In this document: piece after piece, positions 32,177 through 37,778 of the stretch
How the letters are laid out: each line of letters opens with the position of its first letter
How positions within the stretch are numbered: the first letter of the stretch is position 1
Virus record (IMG/VR): IMGVR_UViG_3300044655_001468
Coordinates: 1 to 39,255 of that record
Direction: 5' to 3' (one strand)
Length of the DNA: 39,255 nucleotides
Source of the DNA: a virus
Notes under the pieces: generated by a model
What the model was told of the DNA's origin: nothing
The model's database searches: none
Seen by the model: only the letters and a program-made list of their open reading frames with translations
Position numbers and translations under genes: made by a program

Positions 32177-32770
32177 CTATTCTTGGAACTCAATCCAACT
32201 TGTTACAATGTATTTTGTTTCTGTTAAAGGGGGATTGCCCCGATGGGCGTACATATATGATGCTGGGGCAATAACAATCGTGCCTTCAACGGGCTTGACT
32301 CGTTTGCTTTGATACAAAAATTCTGTTTCACCACCATCTTCAACCGTATTTAAGTAAAGAATAAAAAAACCTAATCTCTTACCATAGGCAGCCGAACCTT
32401 GTTCACAATGAAAAGAATGATATCCACGAGCAGGTTTTGTTTTTTGAATACTTAAATAACCCATGTTGTGACGACTAATTTCATTCAGAAGTGGGTATTC
32501 TTCCGTATAAGGTTTGTAACATTGTTCCCAAAAAATGTCAGCGATTTTTGCATATAAAAAAGTATCGTCGTGGTTAAGCAAACAATCACTCCAACCACTT
32601 TGGTCGCCTTCAGGTTCCCGAGCATAAAATTGTTTTTCGTCATGCAACAAATGAAAATTTCTAGAAACCTTTTTCCCCAAACTTGCACGGGCTTCATAAA
32701 GAGAAATAAGCCCTTCACATATTTCGTGAGGAACAACTTTTTCAAAAACACCAATACCATTTTCAATCAC
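32177..32770 (-). CDS. 2OG-Fe(II) oxygenase 3, 197 aa
   Basis: The pattern is again a double-stranded beta-helix oxygenase: Y117-H118-S-F-H121-C-E123 supplies the HxE metal ligands, FFILYLNTVEDGGETEF is the conserved central strand and turn, and the distal His is H176 in YAHRGNP. The 2-oxoglutarate-binding basic residue is K186 in ETKYIVTSW instead of Arg. Family members hydroxylate peptidyl proline or other residues. It lies directly downstream (leftward) of the glycine-rich adhesin, 20 bp away, so the adhesin or a host wall component is a candidate substrate. Confidence 0.84.
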   Translation of the reverse strand: MIENGIGVFEKVVPHEICEGLISLYEARASLGKKVSRNFHLLHDEKQFYAREPEGDQSGWSDCLLNHDDTFLYAKIADIFWEQCYKPYTEEYPLLNEISRHNMGYLSIQKTKPARGYHSFHCEQGSAAYGKRLGFFILYLNTVEDGGETEFLYQSKRVKPVEGTIVIAPASYMYAHRGNPPLTETKYIVTSWIEFQE

Positions 32771-32790
32771 AATTTGTTTTGTCCTTTTAA

Positions 32791-33774
32791 TTAAAAAGTA
32801 AGAGTTCCCGAACTATTAAATGTGTGAATAGTATAACTTCCCGAAGTTGTTTTTGTGCCACCTGAGCCGTTTGCTGGAGCAGTATCAGTAAGATAGCGGA
32901 CAATCACAACCCCACTACCACCTGCTTGACCACTAGTATCGCCACCACCAGGACCGTGTGGCAATGAACCGCCACCGCCGCCGCCACCCGTATTTGCTGT
33001 GCCTGTGTTGCCGTTTACGGCAGGATTTCCGTTGTCTCCTGGAGTACCGTTAAATCCACCATTTCCACCACCAGCAGATGCGTTACCTGCACCCGTTCCA
33101 CCTGCGTTGTTTTGATTACATCCACCTGCACCGCCACCGCCTCTTGAAACCGCAGAACCAGTTATTGACGAAGAAATCCCAGCACCACCATTACCGCCTA
33201 CTGTCGGTGATGAGTTACCACCTGCACCACCTGCACCGCCACCGCCTGCTGGTTGATTATTGGTTGGTGAACCCATAACTCCACCAACACTGCCTTGGTT
33301 TGCAACATTCAAATATGCAGGTATTGACCCTACAGCACGCTGCTGCCCTTGCCCTGAACCGCCACCACCTGTAGTACCTGTGACTGGGCTAGTAGCATTA
33401 GCGCCTCCACCACCATACGATAAAATTGAGGGTATTGAAGGAGCAGAAATAGAACTATTTGACCCGATTCCATCCAAATAAAGAGGGGCAGTCTGTGAAG
33501 CGCTGTTTACACCACCACCACCAACCGTAACCGTTAATGTTTCTTGTGTTTTGTGAATTAAAGCGGCTTCCGCAGGAGAATTACCCCCAGAAGCAGCCCC
33601 AGGAACATTAGTACGATAACCACCTGCTCCACCACCAAAAGAACCGCCACCGCCTGCTGAACCACCGCCAGCAATAATTAAATATTCTAAATTAATTGAT
33701 GCTGCTCCGTCACCTGTCGGCATCCAGTCCGAAGTGTAAGTAGAAACCCGTGAGCGAGAACCAAATCTAGACAT
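32791..33774 (-). CDS. Glycine-rich receptor-binding / tail adhesin protein, 327 aa
   Basis: After an N-terminal attachment segment (MSRFGSRSRVSTYTSDWMP) the protein is a run of polyglycine stretches with short linkers: GGGSAGGGGSFGGGAGGY, YGGGGA, GGGGSGQGQQ, GGGGAGGAGG, GGGGGGGSLPHGPGGGD. Such glycine-rich domains are found in phage adhesins (compare T-even gp38) where loops between Gly strands recognise receptors. It ends with VVIVRYL and a GSYTIHTFNSSGTLTF strand typical of fibre tips. The polyglycine tracts make slippage and variation likely. It follows three short fibre-like genes and is coupled to oxygenase genes. Confidence 0.78.
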   Translation of the reverse strand: MSRFGSRSRVSTYTSDWMPTGDGAASINLEYLIIAGGGSAGGGGSFGGGAGGYRTNVPGAASGGNSPAEAALIHKTQETLTVTVGGGGVNSASQTAPLYLDGIGSNSSISAPSIPSILSYGGGGANATSPVTGTTGGGGSGQGQQRAVGSIPAYLNVANQGSVGGVMGSPTNNQPAGGGGAGGAGGNSSPTVGGNGGAGISSSITGSAVSRGGGGAGGCNQNNAGGTGAGNASAGGGNGGFNGTPGDNGNPAVNGNTGTANTGGGGGGGSLPHGPGGGDTSGQAGGSGVVIVRYLTDTAPANGSGGTKTTSGSYTIHTFNSSGTLTF

Positions 33775-33784
33775 CGCTAAATCC

Positions 33785-34147
33785 TTAAACCGTAATCTGG
33801 TTTACATACCCGTGCAACAAAATCACATTCCCAGTCGCAGCAAAAGCCTTAACAACAAGCGGAGTAGCATTACCTTTAATCAACAAACCAGGAACAACCA
33901 AAACAAGACCCGCCTCCGCAAGAACATTCAACTCAATCAAATCGTCAGGCGAAGAAACACCACCCCACTCAATCGTCAATTTAACATCCGAACTAGAACT
34001 ATTAACCGCATACAACCAAACCTCATCATGCGTTGTAGCCGTAGCCGAACCAGTATGAATTGTCGTACCAGCAGTCGCAGTCTGCACAACCTTGATGGCT
34101 TTGCCATCTGTGCTACCTGAAAGAATTTTTTTAGTAAATGTTGCCAT
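33785..34147 (-). CDS. Small structural protein, 120 aa, beta-sandwich-like
   Basis: The sequence is rich in Val/Thr/Ala strands: MATFTKKILSGSTDGKAIKVVQT, then TTIHTGSATATTHDEVWLYAVNSS, DVKLTIEWGG and NVILLHGYVNQITV. This pattern matches a common phage structural protein that sits near the fibres (the HTGSxTxxxDEVWLYA motif). It may be a decoration or base-of-fibre protein. An AGGAGATAAC ribosome site precedes the ATG. There is no cysteine. Its gene is eleven bases ahead of the adhesin gene, so the two are probably co-translated. Confidence 0.72.
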   Translation of the reverse strand: MATFTKKILSGSTDGKAIKVVQTATAGTTIHTGSATATTHDEVWLYAVNSSSSDVKLTIEWGGVSSPDDLIELNVLAEAGLVLVVPGLLIKGNATPLVVKAFAATGNVILLHGYVNQITV

Positions 34148-34180
34148 GTGTTATCTCCTAATAAGTGGTTAAATCGTTCC

Positions 34181-34588
34181 CTAAAGAAATACTGCGTTCG
34201 CCAGAATATTGTCAGCGTCAGCGAAATCAACCGTTGCACTAGCCGTAGCAGTATCAACATACGCCTGAGTAGCCACAGTACCAGTCTCGTCAGGGAAAGT
34301 AAGAGTACGGTCAGCAGTCGGGTCCACAACCGTCAAAAAAGTTTCAAAATTGTTATCGGTAGCACCCTCAAAACGAATCATATGTGTAGCAGGTAGTTCA
34401 ATACCATGAATCTTTGTTGGAACACCACCACCAGCATCTAAACCAATAACAGCAATAGCGGCAGCCAACTCTGCTGCAGTAATCTTTTTAGTTTCCGTAG
34501 CCGACACATCCACAACAGGGAACACATCTGTGCTAGCCGTGTTGGCGCCAGTCAGCGCCGTTAAAGCAGTTATCTTCTTATCAGCCAT
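34181..34588 (-). CDS. Tail-fibre N-terminal-like protein, 135 aa
   Basis: The start MADKKITALTALTGANTASTDVFPVVDVS with ETKKITAAEL is a signature of podovirus fibre proteins (KxTxLxxLTGAxxAxxDVFPVVDVS). Further on it has RFEGATDNNFETFLTVVDPTADRTLTFPDETGTVATQAYVD, also a fibre motif. At 135 residues it is short, so it may form a fibre base to which the glycine-rich adhesin is linked, or be a separate short fibre. It overlaps the upstream gene's end by eight bases. Call by motif only. Confidence 0.75.
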   Translation of the reverse strand: MADKKITALTALTGANTASTDVFPVVDVSATETKKITAAELAAAIAVIGLDAGGGVPTKIHGIELPATHMIRFEGATDNNFETFLTVVDPTADRTLTFPDETGTVATQAYVDTATASATVDFADADNILANAVFL

Positions 34589-34877
34589 TGCCAGCCTCCA
34601 TTAAAATGAATGAACCATCCTCTAGTAACAAATCTGTTCCATCTTCCTGTTCTAAGTTGGAAACTGCAAAATCTGGGTCATTCCAATACGAGTTAGCCAA
34701 ATCGCCCCGAGTTGTCCCCGTAGCGCCAGTGGCAGCATAAAACTCGTAACCAAGAGTGTTACGGAAGTTATAACCATTATCTTGAGCGAAAGCATACATC
34801 ATGTCACCCAAAGTGGACAAAGTAGGATACTGCGCCTGTAAGGACACAAACATCGCATCATTAGTAGGAGCAGCCAT
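34581..34877 (-). CDS. Unknown structural-region protein, 98 aa
   Basis: It sits between the terminase small subunit and the fibre-like genes. The sequence is MAAPTNDAMFVSLQAQYPTLS, then TLGDMMYAFAQDNGYNFRNTLGYEF, TGATGTTRGDLANSYW and EQEDGTDLLLEDGSFILME. The FxxSLQAQ(Y/F)P helix start resembles small tail proteins of cyanophages and their relatives. A repeated EDGT/EDGS motif ends the protein. It is probably a virion or fibre-associated component. A two-base gap separates it from the TerS gene stop. Confidence 0.68.
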   Translation of the reverse strand: MAAPTNDAMFVSLQAQYPTLSTLGDMMYAFAQDNGYNFRNTLGYEFYAATGATGTTRGDLANSYWNDPDFAVSNLEQEDGTDLLLEDGSFILMEAGNG

Positions 34878-34879
34878 AA

Positions 34880-35329
34880 CTATAGACTTTTCAGTTCCCT
34901 AGCAAACTCGGCAGTTTCCTGCCGAATATGTTTCTCACCCAAAGCAGCCCGAGCAATCAACGCATCCAACTCAACATCAGAAATTTCATCCAACTTCTGA
35001 GAATGCTCAACCTTAATCTGAGTAGGAGCCAACCTGTTGGTTGCCTGAAGATACAACTGTGCAGCCTTGTTATCGCCATCCAACGCCTTGGCGTATAATG
35101 CGTCTAACAACTTCTGTGAACGCTCAGGGCTACCCTGCAGTTCATCAACCCGTTTAGCCCACTCAGATTTAAAAGACTGCTTTTTCTGCCAGCGTCTAAG
35201 AGTTGTCGGGTCAATACCTTCCTGCTGAGCATACTTTTCCTGACTAGCAGGTATTCGTGCAGACGCTGGCGTACATAGCCAGTTCAAATATTTTTCTTGG
35301 CGCACATCTAGGATGTTTTCTTTGTCCAT
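34880..35329 (-). CDS. terS: Terminase small subunit, 149 aa
   Basis: The start is placed at the ATG at 35329 (MDKENILDVRQEKYLNW); an upstream in-frame start at 35434 would add 35 residues with a Pro-rich stretch that crosses the inverted repeats. A helix-turn-helix (AQQEGIDPTTLRRWQKK) follows the first helix, then helical segments (QLYLQATNRLAPTQIKVEHSQKLDEISDVELDALIARAALGEK), as in ring-forming small terminases that recognise viral DNA. It is the first gene of the late operon and lies next to the inverted repeats and G tracts at 35346-35387, which could be its target. Confidence 0.8.
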   Translation of the reverse strand: MDKENILDVRQEKYLNWLCTPASARIPASQEKYAQQEGIDPTTLRRWQKKQSFKSEWAKRVDELQGSPERSQKLLDALYAKALDGDNKAAQLYLQATNRLAPTQIKVEHSQKLDEISDVELDALIARAALGEKHIRQETAEFARELKSL

Positions 35330-35479
35330 GTTACTAATAGAAAATTTGTTCCTGTAGGGAACAACGGGGGGGATTATAGGGGGGGTAAGGGATACTAGAT
35401 ACTTTAGGTCGCTGAGTAACACGAAGCGACACAATAGAACAGTTTGTGCTGTTCACAATCACAATAGGCGTGGACAACA
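35330..35479. promoter_or_regulatory. Divergent regulatory region: candidate late promoter, inverted repeats, G7 tracts
   Basis: This 150-bp gap separates the leftward late operon from the rightward block. Leftward, a perfect TATAAT (complement of 35373-35378) lies between two seven-base G/C tracts (35366-35372 and 35379-35385); no convincing -35 is seen 17 bp upstream. Three inverted repeats follow: TTGTTCC/GGAACAA (35346-35364), GTCGCT/AGCGAC (35408-35430) and GAACAG/CTGTTC (35437-35454). They could be operators, terminase-recognition sites or leader hairpins. The late promoter is the most likely use of the TATAAT; the other roles are not separable by eye. Confidence 0.5.
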
Positions 35480-35875
35480 ATGGCATACACTAAACCTGAA
35501 TTACGACAGCGCATATTGTCTGCTGTTAAATCTGGTACCGATGGTGGCAAAGCAGGGCAATGGTCAGCCCGTAAAGCACAAATAGTAGCACAACGCTACA
35601 AGAAGGCTAAAGGTGGATACTCGGGACCTAAGACCTCTGCACAATCATCGCTCAGTAAATGGTCTGGAGAGAAGTGGCGTACTAAGTCAGGTAAACCATC
35701 TACAGTGGGACCTAAGGCTACTGGTGAACGGTACCTGCCATCTAAAGCCATTAAAGCATTATCTGCTAAAGAGTACGCTAAGACTACTGCTGCAAAGCGT
35801 AAAGGCACTAAGGCTGGTAAACAGTTTGTTAAACAACCTAAAACAATAGCGAAAAAGACAAGGAACTATAGGTAA
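35480..35875 (+). CDS. DUF5872-like basic protein, 131 aa
   Basis: The sequence MAYTKPELRQRILSAVKSGTDGGKAGQWSARKAQ, then KSSL-type SAQSSLSKWSGEKW and GPKATGERYLPSKA, through KGKQF-like KAGKQFVKQPK, follows the DUF5872 pattern found in phages and large viruses. It is highly Lys/Arg-rich, so it may bind DNA in the head or on the host chromosome. The next gene belongs to a second family (DUF6321-like) that often travels with it. The rightward orientation, opposite to the structural genes, suggests separate control. The start is by ATG with only a weak ribosome site. Confidence 0.82.
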   Translation: MAYTKPELRQRILSAVKSGTDGGKAGQWSARKAQIVAQRYKKAKGGYSGPKTSAQSSLSKWSGEKWRTKSGKPSTVGPKATGERYLPSKAIKALSAKEYAKTTAAKRKGTKAGKQFVKQPKTIAKKTRNYR

Positions 35876-36138
35876 TGCCAAAAACTGCTGCGTGGACAAG
35901 AAAAGAAGGCAAAAACCCTAAGGGTGGGTTAAACGCTAAAGGGCGTGCATCATACAAAGCCCAAACAGGTGGAACACTTAAACCACCTGTCTCCGCTAAA
36001 CAAGCAGCCAAATCACCAAAGTCGGCGGCACGCCGCAAATCATTTTGCGCACGCATGGGTGGCATGGCAGGACCAATGAAAGACTCCAAAGGACGACCAA
36101 CACGCAAAGCCCTAGCGTTGCGTAAATGGGATTGCTAA
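35875..36138 (+). CDS. DUF6321-like basic protein, 87 aa
   Basis: The motifs AWTRKEGKNPKGGLNAKGRASYK, TGGTLKPPV, SPKSAARRKSFCARMGGMAGPM and RPTRKALALRKWDC match a small, widely shared phage family (DUF6321 as I recall) of unknown function. Two cysteines (in SFCARM and the final WDC) are conserved in the pattern. It is strongly basic. TAATG overlaps join it to both neighbouring genes, so the three are translated together. A role in virion DNA binding or as a processed head protein is plausible but unproven. Confidence 0.82.
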   Translation: MPKTAAWTRKEGKNPKGGLNAKGRASYKAQTGGTLKPPVSAKQAAKSPKSAARRKSFCARMGGMAGPMKDSKGRPTRKALALRKWDC

Positions 36139-36419
36139 TGGCTGCTAAAAAACCTAAAAACTGGGAAGATGATTCAAAATCACCAGTTCCATCCCCATTA
36201 AAAAAGGCTAAACGACCACAAAAAGAAAACCGCAGATTAAACTACCAAGATAACAAAACATACAACAGAGCCATACGCAGAGACAGCAATTACCTAGGTT
36301 TCTTAGGAAGTCAAAATGCGGGACAACATCCCGCATACAAAATGAATTATACAAAACAAGAAAAAACAAAACTTAAACTAAAACCGTTTAAAGTTAAAGA
36401 ACGCAACAAAAAAGCATAA
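36138..36419 (+). CDS. Third basic protein of the rightward trio, 93 aa
   Basis: The ATG at 36138 overlaps the previous stop (TAATG); a start at 36126 inside the previous gene is not needed. The protein is Lys/Asn/Arg-rich (MAAKKPKNWEDDSKSPVP, KKAKRPQKENRR, NKTYNRAIRRDSNYLGFLG) and ends TKQEKTKLKLKPFKVKERNKKA. There is no family I can name. Its codons use more A than neighbouring genes. It closes the rightward block, and an AT-rich stretch follows its stop codon immediately. Confidence 0.65.
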   Translation: MAAKKPKNWEDDSKSPVPSPLKKAKRPQKENRRLNYQDNKTYNRAIRRDSNYLGFLGSQNAGQHPAYKMNYTKQEKTKLKLKPFKVKERNKKA

Positions 36420-36475
36420 TAAACTTTTAAAATTTTTATATATTATATTTAGGTCGGGGGACCCAAACAACTAGT

Positions 36476-36558
36476 GGGGGGGTATCCGACTCCCCAAAAA
36501 TAGTGCTCCAACCCTAGGCTATAAGAATCATACACGAGTGTGTGACCCGTACCCCCCC
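36476..36558. repeat. Inverted repeat of G7 tracts (GGGGGGGTA / TACCCCCCC)
   Basis: GGGGGGGTA at 36476-36484 and TACCCCCCC at 36550-36558 are exact complements; one flanking T-A pair extends them to 10 bp. The same GGGGGGGTA also occurs at 35379-35387. Such long G runs are rare in this AT-leaning genome. They may be protein-binding sites, packaging sites or a G-rich structural element; none is proven. Confidence 0.6.
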
Positions 36559-36585
36559 ATGCTCCCCCACCCGATGGATGTGACC

Positions 36586-36594
36586 TGTGGATAA
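36586..36594 (-). other. Perfect 9-bp DnaA-box match (TTATCCACA) next to an AT-rich tract; origin candidate
   Basis: The lower strand reads TTATCCACA, the strongest DnaA-box consensus. An AT-rich tract lies 130 bp away at 36420-36453. I also see another exact match inside the small lysis gene (28938-28946), so a single hit is not decisive. The case rests on the location in the gene-free region and not on the motif alone. Confidence 0.4.
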
Positions 36595-36619
36595 GTTGAT
36601 ATTTTGGTGATATATCAGA

Positions 36620-36634
36620 CCATAATCATTATGG
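36620..36634. promoter_or_regulatory. 15-bp palindrome, operator-like
   Basis: CCATAAT and ATTATGG flank a single C to form a near-perfect dyad at 36620-36634. Dyads of this size commonly bind dimeric repressors. It lies 26 bp from the DnaA-box match. No cognate repressor is identifiable in the genome, and no promoter overlaps it clearly. Confidence 0.4.
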
Positions 36635-37003
36635 CTTTTGATGGGTCGCACGATGTGAACACATGTACCAGTCATGGGTGCATGATGCATGCCATAATGT
36701 GGGTCATTCGGGCATGTGGCGGACTGTGAAACTGACTAGTGCTTATTGGTGGGGTTATGGGGGTTTGGGCAAACCATGTGTTTAGCGTGTGAATTTCGGT
36801 GTGCATTATGCGTAGGGAAACAGGCGGAATAAAAGGCGTGGGGTTTGATGTTTGCTTTTTGTTTTGGGATGTGTAATAGTGTTTGGCATCGGTTCTGAAT
36901 TGCTGATGACTCAATGCGACAACATTGACGAGGCATATCAGACGATAGAACACACCATCGTTATTGGTGGCTCATAAGTGTTCGCTGTGATTGACGATGG
37001 CAG

Positions 37004-37123
37004 GTTGCCTCGGTCATTCAAGTGCTCAGATGGCGAGATGCTGAGTGGTTGCAATTTGGATGCATTGATTATGTGTCGTCATTAGGTAAGCGGTGAGCCG
37101 CTTGGTTGCAACGATTGAGGCGA
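37004..37123 (+). ncRNA. Candidate branched non-coding RNA
   Basis: GCCTC 37007-37011 can pair with GAGGC 37117-37121, with up to two more pairs outside, closing about 120 nt that contain CTCAG/CTGAG (11-nt loop) and the perfect hairpin AAGCGG-TGAG-CCGCTT (37088-37103). A 9-bp direct repeat TGGTTGCAA occurs twice inside. There are no open frames. The fold is only suggestive; no family is recognised. Confidence 0.3.
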
Positions 37124-37240
37124 GTTTCGGCTTGTAGTCATCGGCATGCTTTTAGGGTATGCGGTTCGGGGACATGTTGCCGATACTTGCGGAGTGATTC
37201 ATGGTGTGGTGCTATTGTACCTTTACGAGTGAATTACGAG

Positions 37241-37285
37241 AGATGGGGCTAGTGTCCTAGCAATGGTGCGATTCCGTTGCCATCT
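37241..37285 (+). promoter_or_regulatory. Three-way-junction RNA in the leader of the 37337 gene
   Basis: P1 pairs AGATGG 37241-37246 with CCATCT 37280-37285. P2 is GCTAG-TGTC-CTAGC (37248-37261). P3 is AATGG-TGCGATT-CCGTT (37262-37278), one G-U. Only G47 and G79 (37247, 37279) are unpaired at the junction. P3 resembles a tRNA T-arm but there is no anticodon arm. A similar junction lies in the next leader. Confidence 0.55.
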
Positions 37286-37318
37286 ACGATGCAATTATGC
37301 AGATTGAGTAGCGATTAC

Positions 37319-37332
37319 GAACTGGGAGGTTC
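37319..37332 (+). promoter_or_regulatory. Shine-Dalgarno hairpin of the 37337 gene
   Basis: GAAC 37319-37322 pairs with GTTC 37329-37332 around loop TGGGAG, five bases before the ATG. The loop is identical to those before 37778 and 39080, while the stem sequence differs. Confidence 0.6.
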
Positions 37333-37336
37333 ATTT

Positions 37337-37672
37337 ATGGGTACGAATGTTGGGCGTTCTTTTGATGCTGATGAGTTGCTTAGACAACTTGGTGGCATGA
37401 ATGTTTTGGCGATTTCGGGTGGCAGGGTTACTGTTGTAAACGATTCAGATGGTGAGACTGTTCAGGTGTTGCTTCCCGTAGGGAATGGTTACAGGGTTTC
37501 TATCCAACTAGGTTGGGATGATACCTATACGGTTAGCCGTCAGTTTGTGCGTTCGGGTAAGGTGTCTGATAAGGGTACGATTGATGGTGTATATTGTGAT
37601 GTTGTTGGTGAGGTTGCTTATCAGGCTAGTTGTTTTCGTAATGTTGAGTTTGGTTCGTTAGTTGCTAGTTAG
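37337..37672 (+). CDS. Small early protein, 111 aa, unknown
   Basis: The ATG at 37337 is preferred because GGGAGG lies eight bases upstream; an in-frame ATG at 37277 would run through the structured leader. The protein is soluble and beta-rich: MGTNVGRSFDADELLRQLGGMNVLAISGG, then VQVLLPVGNGYRVSIQLGWDDTYTVSRQFVRSG and GEVAYQASCF. It has no recognised domain. Its first three residues match those of the 39080 gene product (MGT), and the two genes share the same ribosome-site hairpin, so they may be early proteins under the same control. Function is unknown. Confidence 0.7.
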   Translation: MGTNVGRSFDADELLRQLGGMNVLAISGGRVTVVNDSDGETVQVLLPVGNGYRVSIQLGWDDTYTVSRQFVRSGKVSDKGTIDGVYCDVVGEVAYQASCFRNVEFGSLVAS

Positions 37673-37697
37673 TGGTTCGCTATACTTAATTGAATAC

Positions 37698-37751
37698 GAT
37701 GGTGGGCGAACATGGTGTTTGCCATTAGGTGTTCGTGAACGAACAGCCATT
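37698..37751 (+). promoter_or_regulatory. Second three-way-junction RNA, in the leader of the AAA+ gene
   Basis: P1 pairs GATGG 37698-37702 with CCATT 37747-37751 (one G-U). P2 is GGCGAAC-ATGGT-GTTTGCC (37705-37723, one G-U). P3 is TGTTCG-TGAA-CGAACA (37730-37745). P1 repeats the GATGG/G-CCAT arrangement of the junction at 37241-37285, including the unpaired G before CCAT. The hairpins inside differ in sequence. Confidence 0.5.
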
Positions 37752-37760
37752 ACACAACAG

Positions 37761-37778
37761 TACGACTGGGAGGTTGTA
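37761..37778 (+). promoter_or_regulatory. Shine-Dalgarno hairpin of the AAA+ gene
   Basis: TACGAC 37761-37766 pairs with GTTGTA 37773-37778 (6 bp, one G-U) around loop TGGGAG. The last pair includes the A of the start codon, so the fold masks both the ribosome site and the start. Confidence 0.65.

Larger units (their letters stand above)
36420..37336. other. Gene-free 0.9-kb region: candidate origin/packaging and RNA leader
   Basis: I find no convincing gene in this stretch; short open frames lack ribosome sites. In order it contains an AT-rich tract (36420-36453), a GGGGGGGTA/TACCCCCCC inverted repeat (36476-36484 with 36550-36558), a DnaA-box match (36586-36594), a palindrome CCATAATCATTATGG (36620-36634), a possible branched RNA (37004-37123), and the structured leader of the 37337 gene. 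The density of such signals beside the break between oppositely directed gene blocks makes it the best candidate for replication or packaging initiation. Confidence 0.55.

Noticed and set aside
36903-36909. CTGATGA in the gene-free region, another hammerhead core candidate
   Set aside because: The following bases form a TCAATG/CATTGA hairpin, but there is no GAAA with the right stem and no matching cleavage-site stem.
36672-36953. 93-codon leftward frame in the gene-free region
   Set aside because: No ribosome site, composition rich in His, Pro and Thr unlike the phage proteins, no coupling to a neighbour, and it covers the palindrome-rich region.
37241-37285. tRNA gene
   Set aside because: The T-arm-like hairpin and acceptor-like stem are present, but there is no anticodon arm, no D-loop GG and no CCA end.
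37681-37686. TATACT as a -10 box for the AAA+ gene
   Set aside because: The hexamer 17 bp upstream is TTAGTT, which matches the -35 consensus at only its first two bases; not enough to call a promoter.
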